DNA of 23,924 nt, from contig CALKIU010000088.1 in NCBI GenBank assembly GCA_937995745.1, positions 1 to 23,924 of the forward strand, read 5' to 3'. The number at the start of each line of letters is the position of its first letter. Position 1 is the first letter of the stretch. Of the stretch, positions 12,420-19,975 are shown piece after piece. Position numbers and translations under genes: made by a program. The stretch comes from an uncultured Bacillaceae bacterium. Its GTDB lineage: Bacteria > Bacillota > Bacilli > Bacillales > Cytobacillaceae. Under the pieces are notes generated by a model. The model was not told the origin of the DNA and did no database searches. It worked only from the letters and a program-made list of their open reading frames with translations.

Positions 12420-13568
12420 ATGAATATAAAAAAAGTTTCTGTCATTCTGATTGCTGCGGCCTTCCTCTTCTTTCCAATCCCTCGGCAAACGGCCGAGGCT
12501 GCCATTTCCGTCAGCGCGAGAAATGCCATTTTAATGGAACAAGACTCGGGCAGAATCCTTTTTGAAAAGAAGGCCCATGAAAAAAGAAGGATCGCCAGCA
12601 TTACAAAAATCATGACGGCCATCATTGCCATCGAATCAGACAAGCTTGACGAAGTGGTGACGGTGAGTGAGAGGGCGGTGGGGATAGAGGGGTCTTCCTT
12701 GTATTTGAAGAAAAATGAAAAAATCAAACTGGAAGATTTGGTTTACGGCTTGATGCTGCGTTCGGGCAACGATGCGGCCGTGGCCATCGCGGAACATGTG
12801 GGGGGCAGTGTGGAGGGTTTTGTCTTTTTGATGAACCAGAAAGCGCAGGAACTAGGGATGACCAATACCCGCTTCGCCAACCCCCACGGCTTGGATGATT
12901 CACCCGACCATTATTCCACAGCTTATGATATGGCTGTCTTGACGAGGTATGCGATGCAAAACGAGACCTACCGGAAAATCGCGGGAACAAAAGTCCACCG
13001 GGTGCCGCATCCCGATGAAAACTGGGATCGGGTTTGGAAAAACAAAAACCGTTTGATCATGGGGAAATATGAATATGCGACAGGAGGAAAGACAGGCTAT
13101 ACCAAACTGGCCAAAAGAACGCTCGTCTCAACGGCAACAAAAGGAGATATGAACCTGATTGCCGTCACGCTGAACGCTCCCGATGATTGGAATGACCACA
13201 TCAATATGTATGAAACAGCGTTTAAAAACTATGAGATGGCGAAAATCCTTCCCGCAGGACCCATAAAAAATATTGATGATCCCTTTTATAAAGGCAAAAT
13301 TTATATTGCCCAAGACGTTTTCTATCCTGTTGCCGAGAACGAGAAAGATCTTTTTCGTGTGGAATATCAATTGTTGAATCCGGACAAGGTTATGACGCAA
13401 AAAAGGCAATGGCCGGACATTGCCGGAAAAGCAATTGTTTATTTCAACAATCAACGTGTGAAAGAAGTGCCGGTTTATCTCGATCAAAGCAAACTGGAGA
13501 ATCCGTCTTTTTTTGATCGTTTTAAGAAAATTTTTAATTCAGTCATTGGTGTGGATATATATGGTTAA
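12420..13568 (+). CDS. dacB: D-alanyl-D-alanine carboxypeptidase DacB (PBP5*)
   Basis: 382 residues, the same length as B. subtilis DacB. This mother-cell DD-carboxypeptidase limits cross-linking of spore cortex peptidoglycan. A signal peptide covers about residues 1-27 (cleavage near AEA). Catalytic motifs are SITK (S60, K63), SGN (115-117) and KTG (224-226). The C-terminal FFDRFKKIFNSVIG is a likely amphipathic membrane anchor. The ATG at 12420 follows GGGCGGGG by about 9 nt; longer frames upstream run through the promoter. Its end overlaps spmA by 8 nt, so the three cortex genes are coupled. It is a paralogue of dacF in the same window, acting from the other side of the cortex. Confidence 0.96.
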   Translation: MNIKKVSVILIAAAFLFFPIPRQTAEAAISVSARNAILMEQDSGRILFEKKAHEKRRIASITKIMTAIIAIESDKLDEVVTVSERAVGIEGSSLYLKKNEKIKLEDLVYGLMLRSGNDAAVAIAEHVGGSVEGFVFLMNQKAQELGMTNTRFANPHGLDDSPDHYSTAYDMAVLTRYAMQNETYRKIAGTKVHRVPHPDENWDRVWKNKNRLIMGKYEYATGGKTGYTKLAKRTLVSTATKGDMNLIAVTLNAPDDWNDHINMYETAFKNYEMAKILPAGPIKNIDDPFYKGKIYIAQDVFYPVAENEKDLFRVEYQLLNPDKVMTQKRQWPDIAGKAIVYFNNQRVKEVPVYLDQSKLENPSFFDRFKKIFNSVIGVDIYG

Positions 13569-14154
13569 TGTCATTTGGGCAGCAATGCTGGTGATAGGGA
13601 TCGTTTTTGCCATGTTCAACGGAACGATGGAAGAAGTGAACAAAGCGGTTTTTGAAGGAGCAAAAGAAGCCGTCACACTCTGCATAGGTTTAATCAGCGT
13701 TCTCGTTTTCTGGCTCGGGATGATGAAAATTGCCGAGGAAGCCGGCCTGCTTGAAAAGCTTTCCCGTTTGTTTAAGCCTCTGGTCAGCCGGCTGTTCCCG
13801 GAAGTTCCCGGCAACCATCCGGCCATGGGGTATATCTTGTCAAACATGATGGCAAATTTATTTGGACTGGGGAACGCCGCCACCCCATTGGGAATTAAAG
13901 CAATGGAAGAAATGAAAAAATTGAACGGCGGAAAGAATGAAGCAAGCCGTTCCATGATTACGTTTTTGGCTATCAATACTTCAAGCCTGACATTAATACC
14001 GACGACGGTTCTTTCCATCCGGATGAATTACGGTTCGGCCAACCCGACGGAGATTGTCGGAACGACATTGGTGGCCACGATTTGTTCCACGGTCGGGGCT
14101 ATTATCATCGACCGCTACTTTTACTATAAACGAAGCCGGAAACGCAAAGGATGA
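13561..14154 (+). CDS. spmA: Spore maturation protein SpmA
   Basis: 197 residues, an integral membrane protein of the nucleoside-recognition (Gate) domain family with several hydrophobic segments. SpmA and SpmB are needed for full dehydration of the spore core, and their loss lowers heat resistance; the molecular activity is not known. Conserved stretches are GLMKIAE-like FWLGMMKIAEEAG, GYILSNMMANLFGLGNAATP and INTSSLTLIPTTV. The ATG at 13561 overlaps the end of dacB by 8 nt in another frame; an earlier start would overlap dacB much more. The order dacB-spmA-spmB matches B. subtilis. Confidence 0.95.
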   Translation: MVNVIWAAMLVIGIVFAMFNGTMEEVNKAVFEGAKEAVTLCIGLISVLVFWLGMMKIAEEAGLLEKLSRLFKPLVSRLFPEVPGNHPAMGYILSNMMANLFGLGNAATPLGIKAMEEMKKLNGGKNEASRSMITFLAINTSSLTLIPTTVLSIRMNYGSANPTEIVGTTLVATICSTVGAIIIDRYFYYKRSRKRKG

Positions 14155-14160
14155 AGAGCG

Positions 14161-14700
14161 ATGGGGATTGTTTCACTCATTTCCTTATGGTTCATCCCGG
14201 TATTAATCGGATTTATTCTCATATACGGAACAATTAAGAAAGTGCCCGCTTATGAAAAATTTGTTGACGGCGGCAAGGAAGGAATCAAAATTGCCGTTTC
14301 ATTGATTCCTTATCTCGTCGGCATGCTGGTGGCCATTTCCGTTTTTCGGGCTTCCGGCGCCCTTGATTTTTTCATGGAACTGATCCGCCCCGCTTTGGAA
14401 GCAATCGGCGTCCCTCCGGAAATTGCGCCTCTGGCCATCATCCGGCCCATTTCCGGCTCCGCTTCGCTCGGAATCATGAGTGATATTATCGCCACATACG
14501 GGCCGGACTCTTTTATCGGCAGGCTTGCATCCACGCTGCAAGGAAGCACGGATACGACTTTTTATATTTTGACGGTTTATTTTGGGGCCGTGGGCATAAA
14601 AAAAATGGGCGACGCCCTAAAAGTCGGCCTCTTGGCAGACCTTGTCGGCATAACGGCCGCGATTGTCATCGTTACGCTTGTTTTCGGAGGAGGCTCATGA
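14161..14700 (+). CDS. spmB: Spore maturation protein SpmB
   Basis: 179 residues, another nucleoside-recognition (Gate) domain membrane protein and the partner of SpmA in spore core dehydration. Key stretches are LIPYLVGMLVAISVFRASGA, IIRPISGSASLG and LQGSTDTTFYILTVYFGAVG. It starts 6 nt after spmA, with AAAGGA about 9 nt upstream of the ATG. It ends the dacB operon; a terminator lies at 14752. Confidence 0.95.
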   Translation: MGIVSLISLWFIPVLIGFILIYGTIKKVPAYEKFVDGGKEGIKIAVSLIPYLVGMLVAISVFRASGALDFFMELIRPALEAIGVPPEIAPLAIIRPISGSASLGIMSDIIATYGPDSFIGRLASTLQGSTDTTFYILTVYFGAVGIKKMGDALKVGLLADLVGITAAIVIVTLVFGGGS

Positions 14701-14751
14701 GTGAGAAACACTGCCGCTTCGAATAGTTGTATACGTGCGGGAAATGATCCC

Positions 14752-14788
14752 ACTGTCCAAAAAGTTTGCCCTTTTGGACAGTTTTTTT
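14752..14788 (+). terminator. Terminator of dacB-spmAB
   Basis: ACTGTCCAAAA (14752-14762) and TTTTGGACAGT (14772-14782) form a perfect 11-bp stem with a 9-nt loop, ending in seven T residues (14782-14788). The core TGTCCAAA/TTTGGACA is the same as in the two hairpins at the start of the window. Confidence 0.85.
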
Positions 14789-14801
14789 GTGAAATCATTG
14801 C

Positions 14802-14829
14802 TTGACAGACAAATTGTATGACATATTAT
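14802..14829 (+). promoter_or_regulatory. Sigma-A promoter of rluB
   Basis: TTGACA (14802-14807, perfect) and TATTAT (14824-14829, 5 of 6) are separated by 16 nt. Transcription would start near 14836, leaving a leader of about 160 nt before rluB. Confidence 0.75.
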
Positions 14830-14850
14830 TAATGGATTCATCTGATATTC

Positions 14851-14901
14851 TTCGGCAACAGCCGCTGTTGCGGGAAAGAAGAGATGGATGGGCAGGCCGA
14901 A
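14851..14901 (+). promoter_or_regulatory. Hairpin in the rluB leader
   Basis: GCAACAG (14855-14861) and CTGTTGC (14865-14871) form a perfect 7-bp stem with a CCG loop. TTCGGC (14851-14856) can also pair with GCCGAA (14896-14901), sharing two bases with the first stem. No T-run follows. It lies in the predicted 5' untranslated region of rluB; its function is unknown. Confidence 0.4.
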
Positions 14902-14994
14902 CCGCCAAAATATGAATTTCTTTTCAAGAATACCAAATTATGTAATAATTTAAATAACACTGTCAATTTCACCATACAACAAGAGGTGGCTAGC

Positions 14995-15729
14995 ATGGAA
15001 AGACTGCAGAAAGTGATCGCCCGAGCGGGAATTGCATCGAGAAGAAAAGCGGAACAGCTGATTCTGGAAGGAAAAGTAAAAGTGAACGGAAAAATTGTCA
15101 CTGAACTGGGAGTCAAAGTATCCCCCCGCGACAAAGTGGAAGTGAACGGCATTCCCCTTGAAAAAGAGGAGCCCGTTTATATTTTGTTTTACAAACCGCG
15201 CGGAGTGATTTCCAGCGTGAAAGATGACAAAGGGAGAAAAGTGGTGACCGACTTTCTTCCTGAAATAGAGGAACGCATCTATCCGGTCGGAAGGCTTGAT
15301 TATGACACATCCGGGCTTTTGATTTTGACAAATGACGGCGATTTTGCCAATTTGCTCATGCATCCCCGCAATGAAATCGACAAGGTCTACATTGCAAAAG
15401 TAAAAGGAATTCCAACGAAGGAAAAACTAAAGGAATTGGAAAGAGGAATCATGCTGGAAGACGGAATGACAGCCCCGGCAAGAGCAAAGCTCCTTCGTGC
15501 GGACAGGAAGAAGCGCACGGCCGTTGTCGAACTGACCATCCATGAAGGAAGAAACCGGCAAGTCCGGAGAATGTTGGAGGCCATCGGCCATCCGGTGATG
15601 AAATTAAAAAGAGAGAGATACGCTTTTTTGACGTTAAAAGGATTGAATGCCGGAGATTTCAGGGAATTGACGCCCCACGAAGTAAAACAACTCCGGGTTT
15701 TGGCGGAAAAAAGAGGGGCGGATAAATAA
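14995..15729 (+). CDS. rluB: 23S rRNA pseudouridine synthase RluB
   Basis: 244 residues, RsuA/RluB family. RluB makes a pseudouridine in the peptidyl-transferase region of 23S rRNA (position 2605 in E. coli numbering). An N-terminal S4 RNA-binding domain spans about residues 2-60 (LQKVIARAGIASRRKAEQLI). The catalytic motif GRLDYDTSGLL holds Asp102. A later conserved stretch is TIHEGRNRQVRRMLEAIGHPV. The ATG at 14995 follows AAGAGGTGG (14981-14989). It lies between spmB and resA, as in B. subtilis, but has its own promoter and leader. Confidence 0.95.
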   Translation: MERLQKVIARAGIASRRKAEQLILEGKVKVNGKIVTELGVKVSPRDKVEVNGIPLEKEEPVYILFYKPRGVISSVKDDKGRKVVTDFLPEIEERIYPVGRLDYDTSGLLILTNDGDFANLLMHPRNEIDKVYIAKVKGIPTKEKLKELERGIMLEDGMTAPARAKLLRADRKKRTAVVELTIHEGRNRQVRRMLEAIGHPVMKLKRERYAFLTLKGLNAGDFRELTPHEVKQLRVLAEKRGADK

Positions 15730-15795
15730 CTTCTTTTTTTTATAGCAAATATACAGAAAATTAAAAATATTCTACATTAAAATGGAGGGGTTGTC

Positions 15796-16323
15796 GTGAA
15801 AAAGAAGCGCCTTTTGATACGCGCCTCTGTCCTAACCATTCTCGCTGCTTCAGTCATCATGACCATTTATGCCAATCTGGCGGAAGGGGGACGGTCCGGT
15901 CCGGAAACGGGCGACAAGGCGCCAGACTTTATTTTAACCGATCAAAACGGCCAGAGACACCGGCTTTCCGAATATAAAGGGCAGGGGGTTCTTGTGAATT
16001 TTTGGGCGACTTACTGCGAACCGTGCAAAGAAGAGATGCCTTTGCTGGAAGAGCAGTACCGGAAATATAAAAATGAGGGCGTGCACATTTTAGCCGTCAA
16101 CATCGGGGAAACGGATGTGGTGCTCAACCGTTTTCTAGAAAGGCACGAACTTTCTTTTCCTGTTCTTAATGACCGCAATCAGGAAGTTGTTGATGCTTTC
16201 GGCGTCAATCCTCTTCCGGCAACCTTTTTAATAGATAAAGAAGGGACGATAACCGGGATTCATGAGGGGCCGATTTTGAATGAAAAAATGGCTGCGGAGA
16301 TGATGGAAAAGATTAAACCATGA
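15796..16323 (+). CDS. resA: Thiol-disulfide oxidoreductase ResA
   Basis: 175 residues. ResA is a membrane-anchored, extracytoplasmic thioredoxin-like protein that reduces the haem-binding cysteines of apocytochrome c before haem attachment. Residues 8-26 are an uncleaved membrane anchor. The active site is CEPC with C74 and C77, and Glu80 and the cis-proline Pro141 are at the same positions as in B. subtilis ResA. The GTG start at 15796 follows GGAGGGG by 6 nt. It begins the resABC cluster, 66 nt of AT-rich sequence after rluB; I saw no convincing promoter or ResD site there. Confidence 0.96.
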   Translation: MKKKRLLIRASVLTILAASVIMTIYANLAEGGRSGPETGDKAPDFILTDQNGQRHRLSEYKGQGVLVNFWATYCEPCKEEMPLLEEQYRKYKNEGVHILAVNIGETDVVLNRFLERHELSFPVLNDRNQEVVDAFGVNPLPATFLIDKEGTITGIHEGPILNEKMAAEMMEKIKP

Positions 16324-16342
16324 GATTAAGGGGTAATGGAAC

Positions 16343-17962
16343 ATGAATGAAATCAAATGTGAATGCGGTCATGTGAACCCGTTCGGAACCATTTTGTGCG
16401 AGTCGTGCGGAAAATCTCTTTCCGGGACGGAGGAATGGAAGCCGTCCGATATGAGATATGAAGGCAGCGCCCGCCGTTCGCAAACGTACAACAGAACGAT
16501 CGTAGATAAAATTTGGAACTTTTTCTCTTCCGTAAAAGTCGCTATTTGGCTTCTCGTCATTACCTTGATTGTTTCTGCCGCCGGAACTATTTTGCCCCAA
16601 AAAATGTACATTCCCCCGTCCGTATCTCCGGAAACATTTTACGGGGAAAATTACGGATGGTTTGGAAAAGTCTATTATGCTTTGGGACTCCATGAACTTT
16701 ACAGCCAATGGTGGTATATGCTTTTATTGGCTTCCATCGGCGTTTCACTTTGCATCTGCAGTTTGGACCGGGCCGTCCCTTTGTACCGCGCCTTAAAATC
16801 ACAAGGCGTACGGCGCCATGAAAGTTTTTTAAAAAGACAGAGATTGTTCGGAGTGACGAAAGGGGAAAACCTTGAGGAAGCGGTTGTGAAGTTAAAAGAA
16901 AATCTGCTCAAAAAACGTTACCGGATCCGCGAGGAAGGAAATGCCATTCTCGCTGAAAAGGGGCGTTTTTCAAGATGGGGTCCGTACGTAAATCACGTCG
17001 GGTTGATTATTTTTCTTTTCGGGGCGATGCTCCGCTTTTTCCCCGGGATGTATGTCGATGAAGTTCTTGCCATAAAGGAAGGGGAGCGCAAGGAGATACC
17101 GGGCACCGGTGGAAAATACTTTTTGGAAAATAAACAATTTATTCACGAAGTATATGATAAAAATGAACATGAAGCATTTGCCGCGGCGTTGGAGAAAAAA
17201 GGGCAAATAGACAAAAATTTTCAAACGGATGTTGTCTTGTACAAAAGATCAGGTGATACGGTACCCGGCGGGGAAGTGAAGCTGAAAAAAGAAAAAGAGG
17301 AAAGCATACGCGTGAACGAACCGTTAAAATTTGATGATTATGCTTTGTATCAGATGGACTTTCGTCCCATTTTGACAGGAATGAGTTTTCTTTTGATAGA
17401 TAAAGAAACGGATGAAGAGTTGGGAGAAGTACGGATAGATCTCGATAACCCCGAATCCCGCTATGATCTTGGAAACGGTTATGCTGTCGAAATATTGGAT
17501 TATTTTCCTGATTTTGACTTAAATGAAGAAGGTCTTCCCGTTACGCGGTCAAAAGCGCCCCATAATCCGGCTTTCGTTTTTGAAATGAAGGCTCCCGACA
17601 GGCCGGACGGGGAAATAAGTTTCGTTGCCGTTCAACAAACGATGGAGCCTTATGGGAATAACAAATACAAAATGCAGTTTTCCGGGATTGAAACAAAGAA
17701 TGTGTCAGTTCTGACCGTTCGCAAGGATTTAACTTTGTGGATTTTTGCGCTGGGAGGATTGGTTTTTCTCGTCGGTTTGGCGCTTGGTTCTTACTGGAAT
17801 CACCGCAGAATATGGATTCAAAAACGGGAACAAGAAATTTGGCTGGCGGCTCACACGAATAAAAACTGGTTTGGGTTTAAGCGGGAGCTAAAAGCGGTTT
17901 TGGCGGGAACGGGCATCAACGAGCCGCAAGATCGTCATGAAACAAAGGGGGAATCTCGGTGA
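16343..17962 (+). CDS. resB: Cytochrome c biogenesis protein ResB
   Basis: 539 residues, Ccs1/ResB family. With ResC it forms the system II machinery that carries haem across the membrane and attaches it to apocytochrome c. Residues 6-22 hold a zinc-ribbon-like pair of Cys motifs (C6, C8, C19, C22), which B. subtilis ResB also has. Membrane helices lie at about 65-84, 122-142 and 215-235, followed by a large extracytoplasmic domain and a last helix in the stretch LWIFALGGLVFLVGLALGSY near the C-terminus, then HRRIWI. The ATG at 16343 follows AAGGGG by 9 nt. Its stop overlaps the resC start. Confidence 0.95.
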   Translation: MNEIKCECGHVNPFGTILCESCGKSLSGTEEWKPSDMRYEGSARRSQTYNRTIVDKIWNFFSSVKVAIWLLVITLIVSAAGTILPQKMYIPPSVSPETFYGENYGWFGKVYYALGLHELYSQWWYMLLLASIGVSLCICSLDRAVPLYRALKSQGVRRHESFLKRQRLFGVTKGENLEEAVVKLKENLLKKRYRIREEGNAILAEKGRFSRWGPYVNHVGLIIFLFGAMLRFFPGMYVDEVLAIKEGERKEIPGTGGKYFLENKQFIHEVYDKNEHEAFAAALEKKGQIDKNFQTDVVLYKRSGDTVPGGEVKLKKEKEESIRVNEPLKFDDYALYQMDFRPILTGMSFLLIDKETDEELGEVRIDLDNPESRYDLGNGYAVEILDYFPDFDLNEEGLPVTRSKAPHNPAFVFEMKAPDRPDGEISFVAVQQTMEPYGNNKYKMQFSGIETKNVSVLTVRKDLTLWIFALGGLVFLVGLALGSYWNHRRIWIQKREQEIWLAAHTNKNWFGFKRELKAVLAGTGINEPQDRHETKGESR

Positions 17963-19143
17963 TTGAATTAAGTGAAAATCTGCTCATGATTGCTTTTATT
18001 GTTTATTTAGCAGCCATTCCCTTTTTTGGCGGGGCCATCCGCCAAAAAAATATTTCGAAGGGAAAAAAATCACTGAAGAGTTGGGTAACCGTTGCTATGA
18101 TTATGACTGTCGCAGGCTTTGCGGCCCATCTCGGCTATTTTATAACTAGGTGGCTGGCGGCCGGTTTCGCGCCGGTAAGCAATTTGTTTGAATTTATCAC
18201 GTTTTTCGGATGGTGTATTGTCGCTGCATTCATTCTTATTTTCTATCTGTATAAGACTCCGGCGCTCGGATTGGCCGTGATGCCGGTGGTCGTCATTTTG
18301 CTGGCTTATGCGGGGATGTTTTCCGGAGACATCACCCCGTTGATTCCGCCCCTGCAGACGCATTGGCTGCAAATCCACGTCATTACGACCGCTTTGGGTC
18401 AGGCCATCCTGGCGATCAGTTTTGCCAGCGCTCTCATTCTTCTGATAAAAAAAGTGGATCAGACGAAGCGGAATATAAGCAACATCTGCCTTGAAGCAAT
18501 CCTTTTTTTCATCATTTCCGTCATCGGATTCATTTTCGTTACGGTCGCCTTCAATGCCCTTGATTACAGCGCTTCTTTCCAAAGGACAAATCAATTCGGC
18601 GCAAAGGAAACAATAGAATACAAGATGCCACCTGTTATAGGCCCGAATGAAGGAAAGCTTACGGCGGGGCAATTCGAGCCGATTTTGGAAGCGCCGGCAA
18701 TTATTGACGCAAAAAAACTAAATACCGTGATTTGGTCCTTTTCTGCTGGTATAATATTATATATATTGATGCGGATCATTTTGCGCAAACGAATCGGCGC
18801 AGCCTTGAAACCGCTGACGGGCGGCATCAATGAGGAACTTGTCGATGAAATCAGCTACCGGTCTGTTCTAATAGGATTTCCGATCTTTACTTTGGGGGCC
18901 CTCGTGTTTGGCATGATATGGGCGCAAATAGCCTGGTCAAGGTTTTGGGGCTGGGATCCGAAAGAAGTTTGGGCCTTGATTACTTGGTTGTTTTATGCCG
19001 CCTTTTTGCATTTACGCCTTTCCCGAGGTTGGCACGGCGAGCGTTCGGCTTGGCTGGCAGTCATAGGATTTGGCATTATTATGTTTAATTTGGTTGCAGT
19101 CAATCTTGTTATAAAAGGCTTGCATTCTTATGCAGGTTTATAA
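17959..19143 (+). CDS. resC: Cytochrome c biogenesis protein ResC (CcsA/CcsB type)
   Basis: 394 residues, a polytopic membrane protein of the haem-handling CcsA/ResC family. The tryptophan-rich WWD domain that presents haem is visible as SRFWGWDPKEVWALITWLFY, and conserved His residues lie in flanking helices (for example in THWLQIHVITTALGQA). It partners ResB. The GTG at 17959 overlaps the resB stop (GTGA) and follows AAAGGGGG by 7 nt, so the two are translationally coupled. A gap of 115 nt with a hairpin separates it from resD. Confidence 0.94.
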   Translation: MIELSENLLMIAFIVYLAAIPFFGGAIRQKNISKGKKSLKSWVTVAMIMTVAGFAAHLGYFITRWLAAGFAPVSNLFEFITFFGWCIVAAFILIFYLYKTPALGLAVMPVVVILLAYAGMFSGDITPLIPPLQTHWLQIHVITTALGQAILAISFASALILLIKKVDQTKRNISNICLEAILFFIISVIGFIFVTVAFNALDYSASFQRTNQFGAKETIEYKMPPVIGPNEGKLTAGQFEPILEAPAIIDAKKLNTVIWSFSAGIILYILMRIILRKRIGAALKPLTGGINEELVDEISYRSVLIGFPIFTLGALVFGMIWAQIAWSRFWGWDPKEVWALITWLFYAAFLHLRLSRGWHGERSAWLAVIGFGIIMFNLVAVNLVIKGLHSYAGL

Positions 19144-19193
19144 GATTTTCCCCTCAGAAAGATTTTATACATTTGCATTCCGTTTCCTTAAAC

Positions 19194-19220
19194 CTCCGGA
19201 GAGAGACTTTCTTTCCGGAG
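19194..19220 (+). promoter_or_regulatory. Hairpin between resC and resD
   Basis: CTCCGGA (19194-19200) and TCCGGAG (19214-19220) pair perfectly, and purine/pyrimidine stretches inside the loop could extend the stem. No T-run follows, so it is not a standard terminator. It may affect mRNA stability or the ratio of resABC to resDE transcripts. Confidence 0.45.
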
Positions 19221-19258
19221 AGGCTTCATCATATATCACATCAATAGGAGGCAGACAA

Positions 19259-19975
19259 TTGGAAAAAGAGGTAAAGATTTTAGTAGTTGATGATGAAGAG
19301 AGAATCAGGCGGCTGTTGAAAATGTATTTGGAACGAGAGAATTATATTATTGAAGAAGCCGCGGACGGAAATGAGGCTTTAAATCTTGCCTTGAAGAATG
19401 ATTATGATTGTATCCTGTTGGACATTATGATGCCGGGAAAAGACGGCATTGAAGTTTGCAGAGAACTGAGAGAAAAAAAGGCAACCCCGATCATAATGTT
19501 GACGGCCAAAGGGGAAGAGGTGAACCGCGTTCAAGGTTTTGAAGTGGGGGCAGATGACTATATCGTCAAGCCGTTCAGCCCCCGGGAAGTGGTGCTCCGG
19601 GTGAAAGCGTTATTGCGCAGGTCATCGACGACTTCTTATTTGCAAACCGACACTGTCACGAAAGACATTATCGTTTTCCCCCATTTGACGATTGATAATG
19701 ATGCCCACAGGGTGACAGTGGATGGCAAAGAAGTCAGCTTGACTCCGAAAGAATACGAACTGCTTTATTTCTTGGCCAAATCTCCGGATAAAGTGTTCGA
19801 CCGGGAGACGCTGCTCAAAGAAGTATGGCATTACGAATTCTTCGGAGATTTAAGAACCGTGGACACCCATATAAAGAGGTTACGTGAAAAACTTAACAAA
19901 GTCTCGGAAACTGCCGCGAAAATGATCGTGACAGTTTGGGGCGTAGGATATAAGCTCGAGGTAATCAATGAATGA
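19259..19975 (+). CDS. resD: Response regulator ResD
   Basis: 238 residues, OmpR/PhoB family. ResD is the DNA-binding partner of the ResE kinase and activates respiration and anaerobic genes, including resA and cytochrome genes, in B. subtilis. The receiver domain (1 to about 120) has D11 and D12, the phosphorylation site D55 (LLDIMMPG), T82 and K104 (VKPFSP). The winged-helix domain contains LTPKEYELLYFLAKSP and RTVDTHIKRLREKL. The start is TTG at 19259, 7 nt after TAGGAGG; an earlier ATG at 19130 overlaps resC and would lack homology. It overlaps resE by 4 nt. Confidence 0.96.
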   Translation: MEKEVKILVVDDEERIRRLLKMYLERENYIIEEAADGNEALNLALKNDYDCILLDIMMPGKDGIEVCRELREKKATPIIMLTAKGEEVNRVQGFEVGADDYIVKPFSPREVVLRVKALLRRSSTTSYLQTDTVTKDIIVFPHLTIDNDAHRVTVDGKEVSLTPKEYELLYFLAKSPDKVFDRETLLKEVWHYEFFGDLRTVDTHIKRLREKLNKVSETAAKMIVTVWGVGYKLEVINE

